Counted from the first letter of the stretch, positions 8,939-20,010 are shown. The stretch is 64,000 bases of DNA from Thermosipho ferrireducens (GCF_017358165.1 NZ_CP071446.1:1302001-1366000), one strand, 5' to 3'. Translations and numbers: made by a program. Notes: generated by a model not told the origin, from the letters alone.

Positions 8939-10087
8939 TTAACTCAATCTCTCCTTAATTATATGTGAAATTGTTTTTATATCATCTTCTGTGATTTCTT
9001 CTGGAGATTTTTCGTCAAGAGTTTTTAAAATATCTTCTTCTGTTGTTTCAGAAGTCTCGCTTTCAAGAGCCTCAGCTTCTTCAATGGAAATTTCCATTTC
9101 TTCTTGTTCTTTTTTATCTGAAATTTCTTTTTCAGTGGCTTTATTAACTTCTATATATGTTTTGAGTTTTTCTATTAGTTCTTTTTCAATAGTTTCTTTT
9201 TCGTCTTTTAGGTCCGCTTTTTCTGACAGCTTTTCTTCCGTCTTTTCAGATGTAATTGGTTCCTCTTCCTCTTCTTTCTGGTTTTTTTCAACTTTTTCTT
9301 TATTTTCTTCGATAGTTTCGGTTAATTCTTCCAGAACTTCGTTTATTTCTTCAGTTATCTCTTTTTCAAACTCATTTTCTTTTTCTTCCTTATCTTCCAA
9401 AGTTTTCGATACTTTTTTTGTGTCTTCGTTTGATTCTCCAATAAGGCTGGTGATCATGTCAAGTTCAGAATTTAACAATTCCTCGACATTAACAATTTTT
9501 GTGCTTTCCTGCAATAAATCTGTTTGCCCTTCTTCTACGATTAGCGAAGGTTCTTCAACAACAGACATGGGATGCGCTGTCTCAGATGAAGGTAACAGTT
9601 TTTTCGCCTTATACACTCGATATTCCATAAATCCAAGAACGGCAAATGAAATAGCAAATGTTATGAGGAACAAAAATAACTTGTTGGAACTTTTTTTGGT
9701 TTCAGTTGGAGTGGCTTCTTGAGAGGTTGTTGGAGTGTACTTATCTATCCAGTTTTTCCACTCATCACTTTTTTCTTTGCTTTCTAATTCTTTGAAAATA
9801 TTTGAAATAAGAGGGTTGTCCTTGTAAGAAGATAAATAAGCTTTTGCCCTGTCATAATCTCCTATCATATACGCAGATATTCCAGCTTTAAACTTTATGT
9901 TTGGATCGTATCCTTCTATAGATGGGTCTTCTATTAGCGATTGCTCGAAATAATACAACGCATCTTTATAATTTTCCTGTTGATATGCGTTTAATCCAGA
10001 CTGATAAAATTCTAAGGCTTTAGGACTTAAGCCAAAAGTTAACAATGTGAAAGCAATTAACATTAGTATAAAAATTTTCCTTAACAT
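8939..10087 (-). CDS. TPR-containing membrane protein with long Glu/Lys-rich tail
   Basis: A 382-aa protein with a signal peptide or N-terminal anchor (ILMLIAFTLLTFGLS). It has two to three TPR-like units (AYQQENYKDALYYFEQSLIEDP; ISAYMIGDYDRAKAYLSSY) in residues 25-95, a Thr/Ser linker, and a transmembrane helix near residues 138-156 (FLFLITFAISFAVLGFM). A highly charged Glu/Lys-rich coiled-coil-like region then runs to the end. If the first segment is cleaved, the TPRs are outside and the acidic tail is in the cytoplasm. The function is unknown; a scaffold is plausible. The start has GGAGG 7 bases upstream. It sits between rho and the permease gene. Confidence 0.8.
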   Translation of the reverse strand: MLRKIFILMLIAFTLLTFGLSPKALEFYQSGLNAYQQENYKDALYYFEQSLIEDPSIEGYDPNIKFKAGISAYMIGDYDRAKAYLSSYKDNPLISNIFKELESKEKSDEWKNWIDKYTPTTSQEATPTETKKSSNKLFLFLITFAISFAVLGFMEYRVYKAKKLLPSSETAHPMSVVEEPSLIVEEGQTDLLQESTKIVNVEELLNSELDMITSLIGESNEDTKKVSKTLEDKEEKENEFEKEITEEINEVLEELTETIEENKEKVEKNQKEEEEEPITSEKTEEKLSEKADLKDEKETIEKELIEKLKTYIEVNKATEKEISDKKEQEEMEISIEEAEALESETSETTEEDILKTLDEKSPEEITEDDIKTISHIIKERLS

Positions 10088-10095
10088 TTTTCCTC

Positions 10096-11367
10096 CTAAG
10101 CCTTTTTTTGCATATCAATAAGGGCTAAAAATTCTTCGTTACTGTGAGTTTCGCGTAACTTATTGGAAATTAATTTTAATCCTTCTTCTTCACTCATAGA
10201 AGCGAGCATTTTTCTTAAAATCCATACTTTCTTCAAAGTTTGTTCATCAAGTAAGAGTTCCTCGCGCCTTGTTCCCGATAAAGAGAGATTGATAGCCGGA
10301 AATATTCTTTTATTGGCTAATTGCCGTGATAAGACCAGTTCCATGTTGCCTGTTCCCTTGAATTCTTCAAATATTACTTCATCCATTTTAGACCCTGTTT
10401 CTATAAGAGAAGTTGCTATTATAGTTAAACTTCCACCCTCTCGAGTATTTCTGGCCGCTCCGAAAAAGTGTTTGGGTTTGTACAGAGCCGCTGGGTCAAC
10501 CCCTCCACTTAATAATTTTCCACTTGGTGGCACATGAATATTATACACTCTCGCGAGTCTTGTTAAACTATCGAGCAAAATAACCACATCATATCCGTAT
10601 TCTACTAATCTTTTCGCCATATCCAGGGTTAACTCTGCTATTTTTATTTGTTTATCTGGAGGCATATCAAAGGGAGCAGCTATTACATGAGCATCAACAG
10701 ATTCTTTTATGTCAGTAACTTCTTCAGGCCTTTCATCTATTAAAAGTACTATTCGAATTGTTTCAGGATGATTTTTGGCTATTCCATTAGCAATCTCTTT
10801 TAAAATAGTTGTTTTACCAGCTTTTGGAGGGGCAACTATCATTCCCCTCTGACCTTTTCCTATAGGCGAAAAAAGGTCTATAAGTCTTGTAGACAAAGTG
10901 TACTTGTCTGTTTCTAAAATATACTTTGCTTTTGGATAATCCGGCGTTAAATTCTCAAAGTTAACTCTTTCGTTTGCCAATTCTGGGGTTTTGTAATTTA
11001 CTGCTTCTATTTTTATCATGGCAAAAAATCTTTCTCCTTCTTTTGGAGGTCGTATAACACCTGATATAATATCACCGGTATTCAGATTAAATTTTCTTAT
11101 CTGTGAATTTGATAGATAAATGTCCTTAGAACTGGGTAGCATACTTTCCCGACTTCTGAGAAAACCAAAGCCATCGGGATGAACTTCTAAAACTCCTTCA
11201 CCAAAAAAATAGCCCTCAGATTCTGCTTTTGCTTCCAGAATAGCAAAAATTAAGTCATGTTTTCTTAAAGAGGTATATCTTGGAATATCGTATTGTTTTG
11301 CTAATTTGTACAATTCTTTTATTGTCATTTGTTCGAGCTCTTTGATGTTTAATGTGTCTGTGTTCAA
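10096..11367 (-). CDS. rho: Transcription termination factor Rho
   Basis: Hexameric RNA helicase that ends transcription at Rho sites, 423 aa. The N-terminal Rho domain is ELEQMTIKELYKLAKQYDIP, followed by the cold-shock-type RNA-binding domain (GEGVLEVHPDGFGFLRS). The P-loop is APPKAGKTT, then LLIDERPEEVTDI, the Q-loop and R-loop region, and the end LRETHSNEEFL. An in-frame GTG at 11376 is buried in the AGGAGGTG site, so I choose the TTG 8 bases downstream of AGGAGG. It lies 12 bases after upp in the same leftward operon. Confidence 0.96.
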   Translation of the reverse strand: MNTDTLNIKELEQMTIKELYKLAKQYDIPRYTSLRKHDLIFAILEAKAESEGYFFGEGVLEVHPDGFGFLRSRESMLPSSKDIYLSNSQIRKFNLNTGDIISGVIRPPKEGERFFAMIKIEAVNYKTPELANERVNFENLTPDYPKAKYILETDKYTLSTRLIDLFSPIGKGQRGMIVAPPKAGKTTILKEIANGIAKNHPETIRIVLLIDERPEEVTDIKESVDAHVIAAPFDMPPDKQIKIAELTLDMAKRLVEYGYDVVILLDSLTRLARVYNIHVPPSGKLLSGGVDPAALYKPKHFFGAARNTREGGSLTIIATSLIETGSKMDEVIFEEFKGTGNMELVLSRQLANKRIFPAINLSLSGTRREELLLDEQTLKKVWILRKMLASMSEEEGLKLISNKLRETHSNEEFLALIDMQKKA

Positions 11368-11379
11368 AAATTTCACCTC

Positions 11380-13060
<1,681 letters not shown>

Positions 13061-13073
<13 letters not shown>

Positions 13074-14122
13074 CCTATCTTTTTAGCCACCTCCTCAGGA
13101 TTTCTGGCATTTTCAATTAAAACATCGCGTTCAATTATACCTTCTAAATAGGCGCTAATAAGAGCCTCATCAAACAAAACATTACCGTATTTTTGACTTG
13201 CCTGCATTACTCCTTCAATTTGGTGTAGCTTGTTTTCTCTTATAAGATTTCTTATCGCAGGTGTAGCTACCATAATTTCTATTACAGGATAAACTCCATA
13301 TTCTTTTTTAGGGACAAGCCTTTGAAATACCACAGCGACGAGAGTATTGGCAAGTTGCAAAGAGATTTGCCTTTGTTGATGCGAAGGAAAAACATCTATG
13401 ACTCTTTCAGGAGCAGTGGAAGCTGAATTGGTATGAACTGTTGCAAATACAAGATGTCCAGTTTCTGCTGCAGTAAGTGCCAAAGCCATTGTTTCAAGGT
13501 CACGCATTTCACCGACGAGAATGACATCTGGATCCTGTCTTAAAGCGTATTTTAGCCCCGCTGAAAAGCTGTTTGTATCGGTTCCCACTTCACGTTGGTG
13601 AATAAGACATCTTTTGCTTTCGAAAACATATTCTATAGGATCTTCAATTGTAATTATGTGTTTTGCAAAGCGATTGTTTATGTGTTCAATCATTGCAGCC
13701 AGAGTTGTAGATTTTCCACTACCTGTAGGACCAGCTACCAATACTAACCCATGATCCCTTTCGGCAAAATCTTTCAGTAATGAGGGGAGTTTTAGTTCTT
13801 CTATTGAACGTATTCTCTTTGTAATTAACCTTAAAGCAAGTGCGGGATTTTTCCGCTCATAGTATAGATTTGCTCTTATTCTCAAATCTTCGATTGAGAA
13901 CGAAAAATCAATCTCTTTTGCTCCTTTATCCACTTCCAATTCTGAAAGCATGGCATCTAAAGCTTCCTCTAATTCCTCTCTGCTTATAATTGAAAAACCT
14001 TGAATTTTTGTAAGGTTACCATCGACACGAGCTATTGGTGGCATTCCCACTGATAGGTGGATATCCGATGCCCTTAGTTCTTTCGCCTTTAGAATAATTT
14101 CTCTTATATTCAACCCAATCAT
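13061..14122 (-). CDS. pilT: PilT/VirB11-like twitching motility ATPase
   Basis: Hexameric cytoplasmic ATPase that retracts type IV pili in motility and DNA uptake, 353 aa. Walker A is [10 protein letters not shown] (about residues 131-140), the Asp box is [10 protein letters not shown], Walker B is [12 protein letters not shown], the His box is [13 protein letters not shown]-like ([14 protein letters not shown]), and the AIRNLIRE motif near the C-terminus is the PilT retraction signature. No other pilus gene is adjacent. With comEC further on, it fits a competence or pilus system encoded elsewhere. Confidence 0.93.
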
Positions 14123-14128
14123 GATTTG

Positions 14129-15583
14129 TCACTCCTCTACCACAAAGTCATCTCCAAAGATGGATTTGAGTTTATCCAGCACGTCAGTGTCAATATCTTT
14201 TCCTATTTTGATACTTATAGGTTTTAATATACCGCTTTTTGTGGCGTACATTTTTTCCAGCTCTTCTTTTTTGCTTTTTATCAGTTCGTAATGAATTTTT
14301 TTATCAGGTGTAAATGAAATAGTTATTTCATTTTGTTTTTCCACAACATCTGCCAGGGAAAGGCCAACATATAAAGAGAGATCTCCATATAATTTTAGTT
14401 CTTCCATAATTTCTGAAAAAGCAGATTGCATTTTTTGAGTTAGTTCCTCTGTGCTTTCAGATGTTATTTTTTCAGTTTCAAAAGTTGTCTGTGCTTTTTC
14501 ATCATTGTTATCTGGATGGGTAAATTGCATTTCTTCTGACTTTGTCTGATTTTTTTGAAAGTTGTTTTTGCTGTAAGATTCTATGTATTTATGGGAAACA
14601 TTTACAATACCTATCTTTGCAATGAGTAATTTTTCATTAACATATTTTATATCTTTTGCTATTTCTGATAACGGTTTTAAAAGTTGAATGTACTTAATTT
14701 CTCCTTTTTCAATGTTTTCTACTAAATAGTTTAGAGTTTGTTGAAAGAAGACTTCTATGTCTTTTCCTGAAGAATAGATATCATCGATTTGTTTAAGTAA
14801 ATCCTGAACTTTTCCAGAAAGTATGTTAGATATAAATTCTTCAATAATTTCGTCTGGAACCATTCCTAATACTTCTTTGACAGTGGAAGAGGAAATACTA
14901 CCTTCGGAAAATCTAACTACCTGTTCAAGTATTGTTAAAGCATCTCTGAGGCCTCCGTTTGCTCTTTTTGCTATTTCATTCAATGCGTCTATAGAAATGT
15001 CAAGGTTTTCAATTTCAGAGACATACTTCAGCCTTTCTATAATATTTTTTATATCTATGTTTCTAAAATCTATAACCTGGCATCTCGATAAAATTGTAAG
15101 AGGAACTTTTTCTGGGTTTGTGGTGGCCAGAACAAACACAACGTTTTCAGGGGGTTCTTCCAATGTTTTTAACAGGGCATTAAAGGCTTCCTTTGTAAGC
15201 ATATGTACTTCATCAATTATGTATACTTTGTATTTCCCATGAACCGGGTGATAGCCCACTGCCTCTCTAATTTTTCTAATTTCATCTATTCCACGATTTG
15301 AAGCAGCGTCTATTTCTATAACGTCTATAAAATTTCCGTTATCAATTGCTTTACACGAAAAGCACTCGTTGCAGGGTTCGTAATCTTTTCTATTTTCACA
15401 GTTAAGAGCTTTCGCAAGTATTCTTGCCACTGTAGTTTTCCCGGTTCCTCGTGGACCGGCAAATATATAAGCATGAGCTAACCTATTTTGAGTTAAAGCG
15501 TGTGAAAAAAGTGTTTTGACGTGTGTCTGCCCAACAACTTCTGAAAATCTTTTTGGTCTGTATTTTCTATACAGTGTTTCCAT
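14129..15583 (-). CDS. dnaX: DNA polymerase III subunit gamma/tau
   Basis: Clamp-loader ATPase of the replisome, 484 aa from the ATG in METLYRKYRPKRF. Upstream in-frame codons overlap miaA and are not needed, since GAGGGTG sits before this ATG. Walker A is GPRGTGKTT (43-51), zinc cysteines are at 62, 71, 74 and 77, and the DEVH box is IIDEVHMLT, followed by the sensor and lid regions. The tail is charged and ends in VVEE. I did not find an obvious programmed frameshift. It lies 4 bases downstream of miaA. Confidence 0.95.
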   Translation of the reverse strand: METLYRKYRPKRFSEVVGQTHVKTLFSHALTQNRLAHAYIFAGPRGTGKTTVARILAKALNCENRKDYEPCNECFSCKAIDNGNFIDVIEIDAASNRGIDEIRKIREAVGYHPVHGKYKVYIIDEVHMLTKEAFNALLKTLEEPPENVVFVLATTNPEKVPLTILSRCQVIDFRNIDIKNIIERLKYVSEIENLDISIDALNEIAKRANGGLRDALTILEQVVRFSEGSISSSTVKEVLGMVPDEIIEEFISNILSGKVQDLLKQIDDIYSSGKDIEVFFQQTLNYLVENIEKGEIKYIQLLKPLSEIAKDIKYVNEKLLIAKIGIVNVSHKYIESYSKNNFQKNQTKSEEMQFTHPDNNDEKAQTTFETEKITSESTEELTQKMQSAFSEIMEELKLYGDLSLYVGLSLADVVEKQNEITISFTPDKKIHYELIKSKKEELEKMYATKSGILKPISIKIGKDIDTDVLDKLKSIFGDDFVVEE

Positions 15584-15587
15584 TGTA

Positions 15588-16505
15588 TCACCCTCGCATG
15601 GAATATTTTTCATAAATTTCGTTTAATTTTTGAAGAATATCCTTTCGTTTCAATTCAGACAAATTTAACCATAATGCATCTTTGTATCTTTTTAGCCATA
15701 TTATTTGTCGTCTTGCATATCTTCTTGTATTTCTTTTTATGAGATGTATAGCGTGCTCTAAATTGTATTTTCCTTCAAAATACTCTATGAGTTCTTTATA
15801 ACCTATAGTTTGAAACGCATTAATATCTTTTGGATACTTTTTAATAAGAGAACTTACTTCACTTAATAAACCAACTTCTATCATTTTTTCGACTCGTTCA
15901 TTAATCCTTTCATACAATTCATCCCGGTTTCTTGTAAAGATCACTATAAAATACTCAGAAGACACTTTATTTTGATTTTGTAGCTCTGATATCCTTTTCC
16001 CGGTTTTCATGTAAACTTCAAGCGCACGAATCGTTCTTTTTAAATCTGATGGATGTATTTTCATAGCAGATGCGGGATCAAATTTTTCCAGCATGTTTCT
16101 TAAGATTCCAGGTTGCTTTTTTTCCAGTTCGCTGAGTTCTTTTCTTAAGTTCTCATCTCGTGGTACACCTTCAAACAGTCCTTTTATCAGGGCATCAATA
16201 TAAAGTCCTGTACCGCCTACAAATACAGGAATAATACTATTTTTAATCAGCTTTTCTCTTATTTTTAAAGCATCTTGCCTGTACTTAAAAGCGTTATAAT
16301 CAGTGGATGGATCTAAGAAATCTATTAAATAGTGAGGAACTTTTTTTCTTTCTTCTACAGTGGGTTTTGCTGTTCCTATATCCATGTATTTGTATATTTG
16401 CCGTGAATCAACAGAAATTACTGCACTATTTTTTGTTTGGCAAAATTCTATTACAAGATCAGTTTTCCCTACCCCAGTTGGTCCACTTATTATGAGGTAT
16501 TTCAT
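15588..16505 (-). CDS. miaA: tRNA dimethylallyltransferase
   Basis: Adds the dimethylallyl group to A37 of tRNAs reading UNN codons, 305 aa. Walker A is SGPTGVGKTDLV (7-18), then the conserved SVDSRQIYKYMDIGTAKPT, VGGTGLYIDALI, DLKRTIRALEVY and QTIGYKELIEYFEGK, and the RNA-binding RRYARRQIIWLKR near the end. All family motifs are intact. The start is 2 bases after the stop of the LptA-like gene. Confidence 0.96.
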   Translation of the reverse strand: MKYLIISGPTGVGKTDLVIEFCQTKNSAVISVDSRQIYKYMDIGTAKPTVEERKKVPHYLIDFLDPSTDYNAFKYRQDALKIREKLIKNSIIPVFVGGTGLYIDALIKGLFEGVPRDENLRKELSELEKKQPGILRNMLEKFDPASAMKIHPSDLKRTIRALEVYMKTGKRISELQNQNKVSSEYFIVIFTRNRDELYERINERVEKMIEVGLLSEVSSLIKKYPKDINAFQTIGYKELIEYFEGKYNLEHAIHLIKRNTRRYARRQIIWLKRYKDALWLNLSELKRKDILQKLNEIYEKYSMRG

Positions 16506-16507
16506 AG

Positions 16508-17128
16508 TTATTTCACCACTATTTCCACTGTTACATTTTCGCCTTTCATGTTGTTATTTTCTGTATTGATTATAATTTTTGAAGCTGTAAGAGTAATATC
16601 TTTTTCCTGATCTTTTAGTTTGACATTTCCTTCAAGAATAATTTTTCCGTTTTTTCTGTCGTAGACAAATTTTTTAGCGTTTGCCCTAATTTTTCCTTTT
16701 TCGATCTGAACTCCATCGCTATCTTCGCCGCTGAACTTATCGTTCTTTAAGTCGAAATTCAAGACCTGACATTGAATTTTTATTATGTCTTCACTTTTTG
16801 AATCGTTAATTGTGATAGATGCGTTTTTGATATTTCCAGCTTTTGAGTCAATATTATAAACTAACTCATTTCCCTGAACCTTCCCGTTTTCAAAAGTAAA
16901 TGTAACATTTGTGGACGCTTCTAATAATTTCCACTTGTTTTCCTGCTTTTTTATGAGCATACTTTCTGATATTAATACTATATTATCTTCCTCAATTATA
17001 ACCTGAATATTTCCCTTGTAAGTTATGAGAGTATCCGTTGGTTCAACGTAATCGGCAGTTATATGAATAGTTTTTGGAAAAGCGTAAACGATAATTAATA
17101 ACATAAAAAACGCAATTAATCTTTTCAT
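16508..17128 (-). CDS. LptA/OstA-like exported protein
   Basis: A 206-aa protein with a signal peptide (MKRLIAFFMLLIIVYAFP) and repeated short beta strands of the OstA/LptA type: HITADYVEPTDTLITYKGNI, VQGNELVYNIDSKAG, IRANAKKFVYDRKNGKIILEG, ITLTASKIIINTENN. In diderm bacteria this fold forms the bridge that carries lipopolysaccharide to the outer membrane. Thermotogota have no known LPS, so the cargo here is open. The call rests on repeat pattern only. The gene is in the leftward operon between a patatin-like gene and miaA. Confidence 0.72.
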   Translation of the reverse strand: MKRLIAFFMLLIIVYAFPKTIHITADYVEPTDTLITYKGNIQVIIEEDNIVLISESMLIKKQENKWKLLEASTNVTFTFENGKVQGNELVYNIDSKAGNIKNASITINDSKSEDIIKIQCQVLNFDLKNDKFSGEDSDGVQIEKGKIRANAKKFVYDRKNGKIILEGNVKLKDQEKDITLTASKIIINTENNNMKGENVTVEIVVK

Positions 17129-17138
17129 GTAAAACCTC

Positions 17139-17888
17139 CTATTCTTTATTTTTAAAATGTTCTTGAAAAAATTTTTTTGTTTCTTTGTAAAGCTTTGGTG
17201 CTACTATTATAGGATCAATAGATGTGAAAGTTGCTTTTAAAACATGCTTTGCTTTTTTGGAACGTAATTCTATAATTTTTTTCGTCCTTGCAATTGTAGC
17301 GGCAGTCATATAATCCAACGCATTTTTTGGAGCAATTTCAGTATTTTTTTCAAGGAGTACTATAAGATCGCCGTTGGGAACCCCGTATGCCCATGAACCT
17401 GTAATGCAATTTTCATATGGAGAATAATCCAAAGGAAAACTCAGGGTTTTCATTAATGCTTCGTGAAATCTTCCTGTAACAATTTCTTCGGTAGCTGTTT
17501 CTAAATTGAACACGTGAATTTTTAAAGCTGGAACTTTTTCAGTAGTTATATCTGGAAAATTTTTGGTTATGAAATCTTTTAATAATTTTTGATTTTTTAC
17601 ACCATGCATGCTTCTGGAAGCTTTGTATAACATTCTAAATTGTCTTACAATTCCTAATAAATTAACTCCTTCATAAAAATTAAAAATGTTTTTCAATTCA
17701 TCAAAAATGTTTCTTGAAATGAGATATGCTCTATCAACAGAATTAAAATAAGTTATATAAAAAGCGGGTATACATGAGAAACCTGTACAATGTATTTCTT
17801 CAAATCTTATGTTTTCTTCATAAGCTGCCTTGAAAAAGGCGGGAATAGAAAGATACAGAGCAGAGTCACCACCAAGCGAGAGGTTCAA
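17139..17888 (-). CDS. Degenerate patatin-like protein, tandem partner of the next gene
   Basis: A 249-aa protein from a TTG at 17888, which has AAAGGAG 7-8 bases upstream. The open frame extends further upstream inside the neighbour but has no better start. The N-terminus aligns by pattern with the patatin-like protein encoded just before it: the Gly-rich oxyanion loop AAGGVKG becomes SLGGDSA, and the nucleophile elbow GSSAG becomes GFSCI. The serine is kept but the flanking glycine is lost, and the usual DGG is absent. It is therefore probably a low-activity or non-catalytic paralogue. It overlaps its neighbour by 23 bases. Confidence 0.75.
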   Translation of the reverse strand: MNLSLGGDSALYLSIPAFFKAAYEENIRFEEIHCTGFSCIPAFYITYFNSVDRAYLISRNIFDELKNIFNFYEGVNLLGIVRQFRMLYKASRSMHGVKNQKLLKDFITKNFPDITTEKVPALKIHVFNLETATEEIVTGRFHEALMKTLSFPLDYSPYENCITGSWAYGVPNGDLIVLLEKNTEIAPKNALDYMTAATIARTKKIIELRSKKAKHVLKATFTSIDPIIVAPKLYKETKKFFQEHFKNKE

Positions 17889-18660
17889 TATTTTCTCTCC
17901 TTTCAAAGATAAACCGCAAAGCCTCTTCGTATATCTGTTTATATTTATGAAATTCAAACCAATGCGCTGAAATCATATAATATATTACCACATCAGCATA
18001 ATTTAAATCAACTTTTTCGATCTCGATTTCTTTCCATTTATCTACACAAAGTATAATTTCCAGTTGATCTTCTGGAATTTTCCTGGGAGTCCTTTGAAAG
18101 GTGCTTGCGACAACGAATTCAGCTCCCATACTTATGGCTTCACTGACTGGTGTTGGTGATAAAACACCTCCATCGGTATTTTGTGTGCCGCCAATCCATA
18201 GTGGCGAAAAAACACCTGGAACTGAAGAGCTTGCCATTACAGCATCGACAAGATATCCTTCGGTGATAAGGATTGATTCCATATTTAAAGTATCGAAAGT
18301 AACTATCCCAATATTTTTTATACAATCGCTGAATTTCTTTTTACCAAAAAGATATTTGAAAAACGGGTAATATTCTTCAATTGTGACTAACGATCTTTGA
18401 AGAATGCTCCATACTCCGGATTTTTCAACTTTTTCCATATGGCCTTTAAACATTGGTAAAAATTCTTCTATAGCATCAAAAAACTTTTTGCGTACAATAT
18501 CGCTATTTCCATAGAGCCCATACAATGCGGCTACGATAGCTCCAGCAGATGAACCTGTTATTATTTGAAAGTCTAATTTTTTCTTTTCTAAGTATTTTAA
18601 TGTGGCAATGTGAGCTATTCCTTTGACGCCACCTGCTGCAAGTGCAACTCCTCTAATCAT
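17866..18660 (-). CDS. Patatin-like phospholipase
   Basis: A 264-aa RssA-type serine lipid hydrolase. The Gly-rich oxyanion segment is ALAAGGVKGIAHI (about 6-18), the nucleophile elbow is ITGSSAGAIVAAL with Ser near 39, and the catalytic Asp is in NTDGGVLSPTPV. Length fits cytoplasmic bacterial patatin proteins acting on membrane lipids. The start ATGA overlaps the nfo stop, with a GGAGG site upstream, and the gene overlaps the degenerate partner downstream. The two may form a hetero-oligomer; that is inference. Confidence 0.9.
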   Translation of the reverse strand: MIRGVALAAGGVKGIAHIATLKYLEKKKLDFQIITGSSAGAIVAALYGLYGNSDIVRKKFFDAIEEFLPMFKGHMEKVEKSGVWSILQRSLVTIEEYYPFFKYLFGKKKFSDCIKNIGIVTFDTLNMESILITEGYLVDAVMASSSVPGVFSPLWIGGTQNTDGGVLSPTPVSEAISMGAEFVVASTFQRTPRKIPEDQLEIILCVDKWKEIEIEKVDLNYADVVIYYMISAHWFEFHKYKQIYEEALRFIFERRENIEPLAWW

Positions 18661-19520
18661 TTTTTGTGATCCTCCAGATCATTTATAAGTTTTTTAACTA
18701 ATTTGATATCCTCGGCATGTGCATGATTGCTACCAGGTGTCTCCAAGATCCACGGTATCTTTTTTATAATTGGATGGTTTAGGAAGCGTGTGAATCCCTC
18801 TATGCCGATTTCGCCTTTTCCAATATTTTCATGTCTATCTTTGTTTGATCCAAGTCCGTATTTTGAATCATTTAAATGGATAAATTTCAATTTTTTAAGT
18901 CCAATGAGAGAATCTATGTTTTTTAAAAGTTTGTCTAATTCTTTCAAATTTGTAATGTCATATCCTGCATCAAATCCGTGACAGGTGTCAAAAGTTATTC
19001 CTAAACGTTCAGGATATTTACTCAGCGAAATTATTTTATCAAGTTGTTCAATGGTATATCCTATATTTCCACCTTTTTTTGTTACGTTTTCTAACAATAT
19101 TATCACATTATTTTCTTCTTCGAAAATCTCATTGAGAGCCTGAACTATTCTTTTTATACCACCTTCTTCTCCAGTTCCAAGGTGACTTCCCGGGTGAATG
19201 TTTAAATATTTTATACCTAATTCACTGCATATTTTCATTTCCGTTTTTAATAACTCAAGGGATTTTTTCCATATTTCATCCCTTGGGCTGGCAATATTTA
19301 TTAGATAACCACTATGACAAAGCATACTTTCTTCATTTAAAGTGTATTTTTTTACCCTTCTTTTAAACTCGAGGACATCTTCTGCTTTTGGAGTATTGGC
19401 TTTCCATTGTCTGGCATTGTGAGGAAAGATTTGAAAGGCATTACCCCCTATTTCGTAAGTTTCTTTTGGAACTCTTTTGAATCCCCCACCAATGGGCATA
19501 TGAGCACCTATTAGTATCAT
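18657..19520 (-). CDS. nfo: Endonuclease IV (AP endonuclease)
   Basis: Zinc-dependent TIM-barrel enzyme that cuts DNA at abasic sites in base-excision repair, 287 aa. Metal-site motifs are visible: NIHPGSHLGTG, VIILLENVT, GITFDTCHGFDAGYD, FIHLNDSKYGLGSNKDRHENIGKG and WILETPG. Start and stop both overlap neighbours by 4 bases (ATGA type), so it is coupled to the GNAT gene upstream and the patatin gene downstream. Confidence 0.96.
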   Translation of the reverse strand: MILIGAHMPIGGGFKRVPKETYEIGGNAFQIFPHNARQWKANTPKAEDVLEFKRRVKKYTLNEESMLCHSGYLINIASPRDEIWKKSLELLKTEMKICSELGIKYLNIHPGSHLGTGEEGGIKRIVQALNEIFEEENNVIILLENVTKKGGNIGYTIEQLDKIISLSKYPERLGITFDTCHGFDAGYDITNLKELDKLLKNIDSLIGLKKLKFIHLNDSKYGLGSNKDRHENIGKGEIGIEGFTRFLNHPIIKKIPWILETPGSNHAHAEDIKLVKKLINDLEDHKK

Positions 19521-19969
19521 AGATTTATCACCTTCTCCATCTTTATGTGTGGGATTCCTGCTTCGTAAAATACAATATTGTTCGTATCTGAAATAAATCC
19601 CAATTGTTCATAAAAATCTTTTACGTGTAACTGCGAATTTAGAACTAATTTTTTTATTTTATTTTCCCTGGAATATTTTTCTACATATTTCATTAGAAGT
19701 TTCCCGTAACCAAGACCTCGATATTCTTTTATTATGGCGACGCGTTCGACTTTCAGAACAAATGGTGCTATATGACGAACCCTGCATGTTCCAATATCTT
19801 TTTCGTTTGCAGTCAATAAAAAATGAACAGCCTCGTTGTCTCTACTATCTAACTCTTCTTCTTCAGGCACGTTTTGCTCTTCAATAAATACTTTTTTTCT
19901 AATAGCCCAGCATCGTTTTAGTAAGTTTAAAGAATTTCTACCTTTAAAAGTTAGTATTTGAGAGGACAT
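19517..19969 (-). CDS. GNAT-family N-acetyltransferase
   Basis: A 150-aa acetyl-CoA-dependent acetyltransferase of the ElaA/YjcF-like branch. It has the segment RKKVFIEEQNVPEEEELD near the N-terminus, CRVRHIAPFVLKVERVAI, the acetyl-CoA pyrophosphate loop EYRGLGYGKLL, and a final FYEQLGF. I chose the ATG at 19969 (MSSQIL), which has AAGGTGG 5 bases upstream, over a GTG at 19978 lying inside that site. The acceptor is unknown. It is the first gene of the leftward run that follows the repeat island. Confidence 0.88.
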   Translation of the reverse strand: MSSQILTFKGRNSLNLLKRCWAIRKKVFIEEQNVPEEEELDSRDNEAVHFLLTANEKDIGTCRVRHIAPFVLKVERVAIIKEYRGLGYGKLLMKYVEKYSRENKIKKLVLNSQLHVKDFYEQLGFISDTNNIVFYEAGIPHIKMEKVINL

Positions 19970-20010
19970 CACTACCACCTTTTTCTGTTTTTATGAAATT
20001 TTCTAAATTT

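Noticed and set aside
8991-9722. Rightward 243-aa Ser-rich open frame
   Set aside because: It is the mirror image of the Glu-rich tail of the leftward TPR protein (Glu codons read as Ser on the other strand). It has no ribosome site and no family resemblance.
17139-18660. One patatin gene broken by a frameshift
   Set aside because: Each part has its own patatin-type N-terminal pattern, and the second has its own ribosome site and TTG start. Two genes explain the data better.
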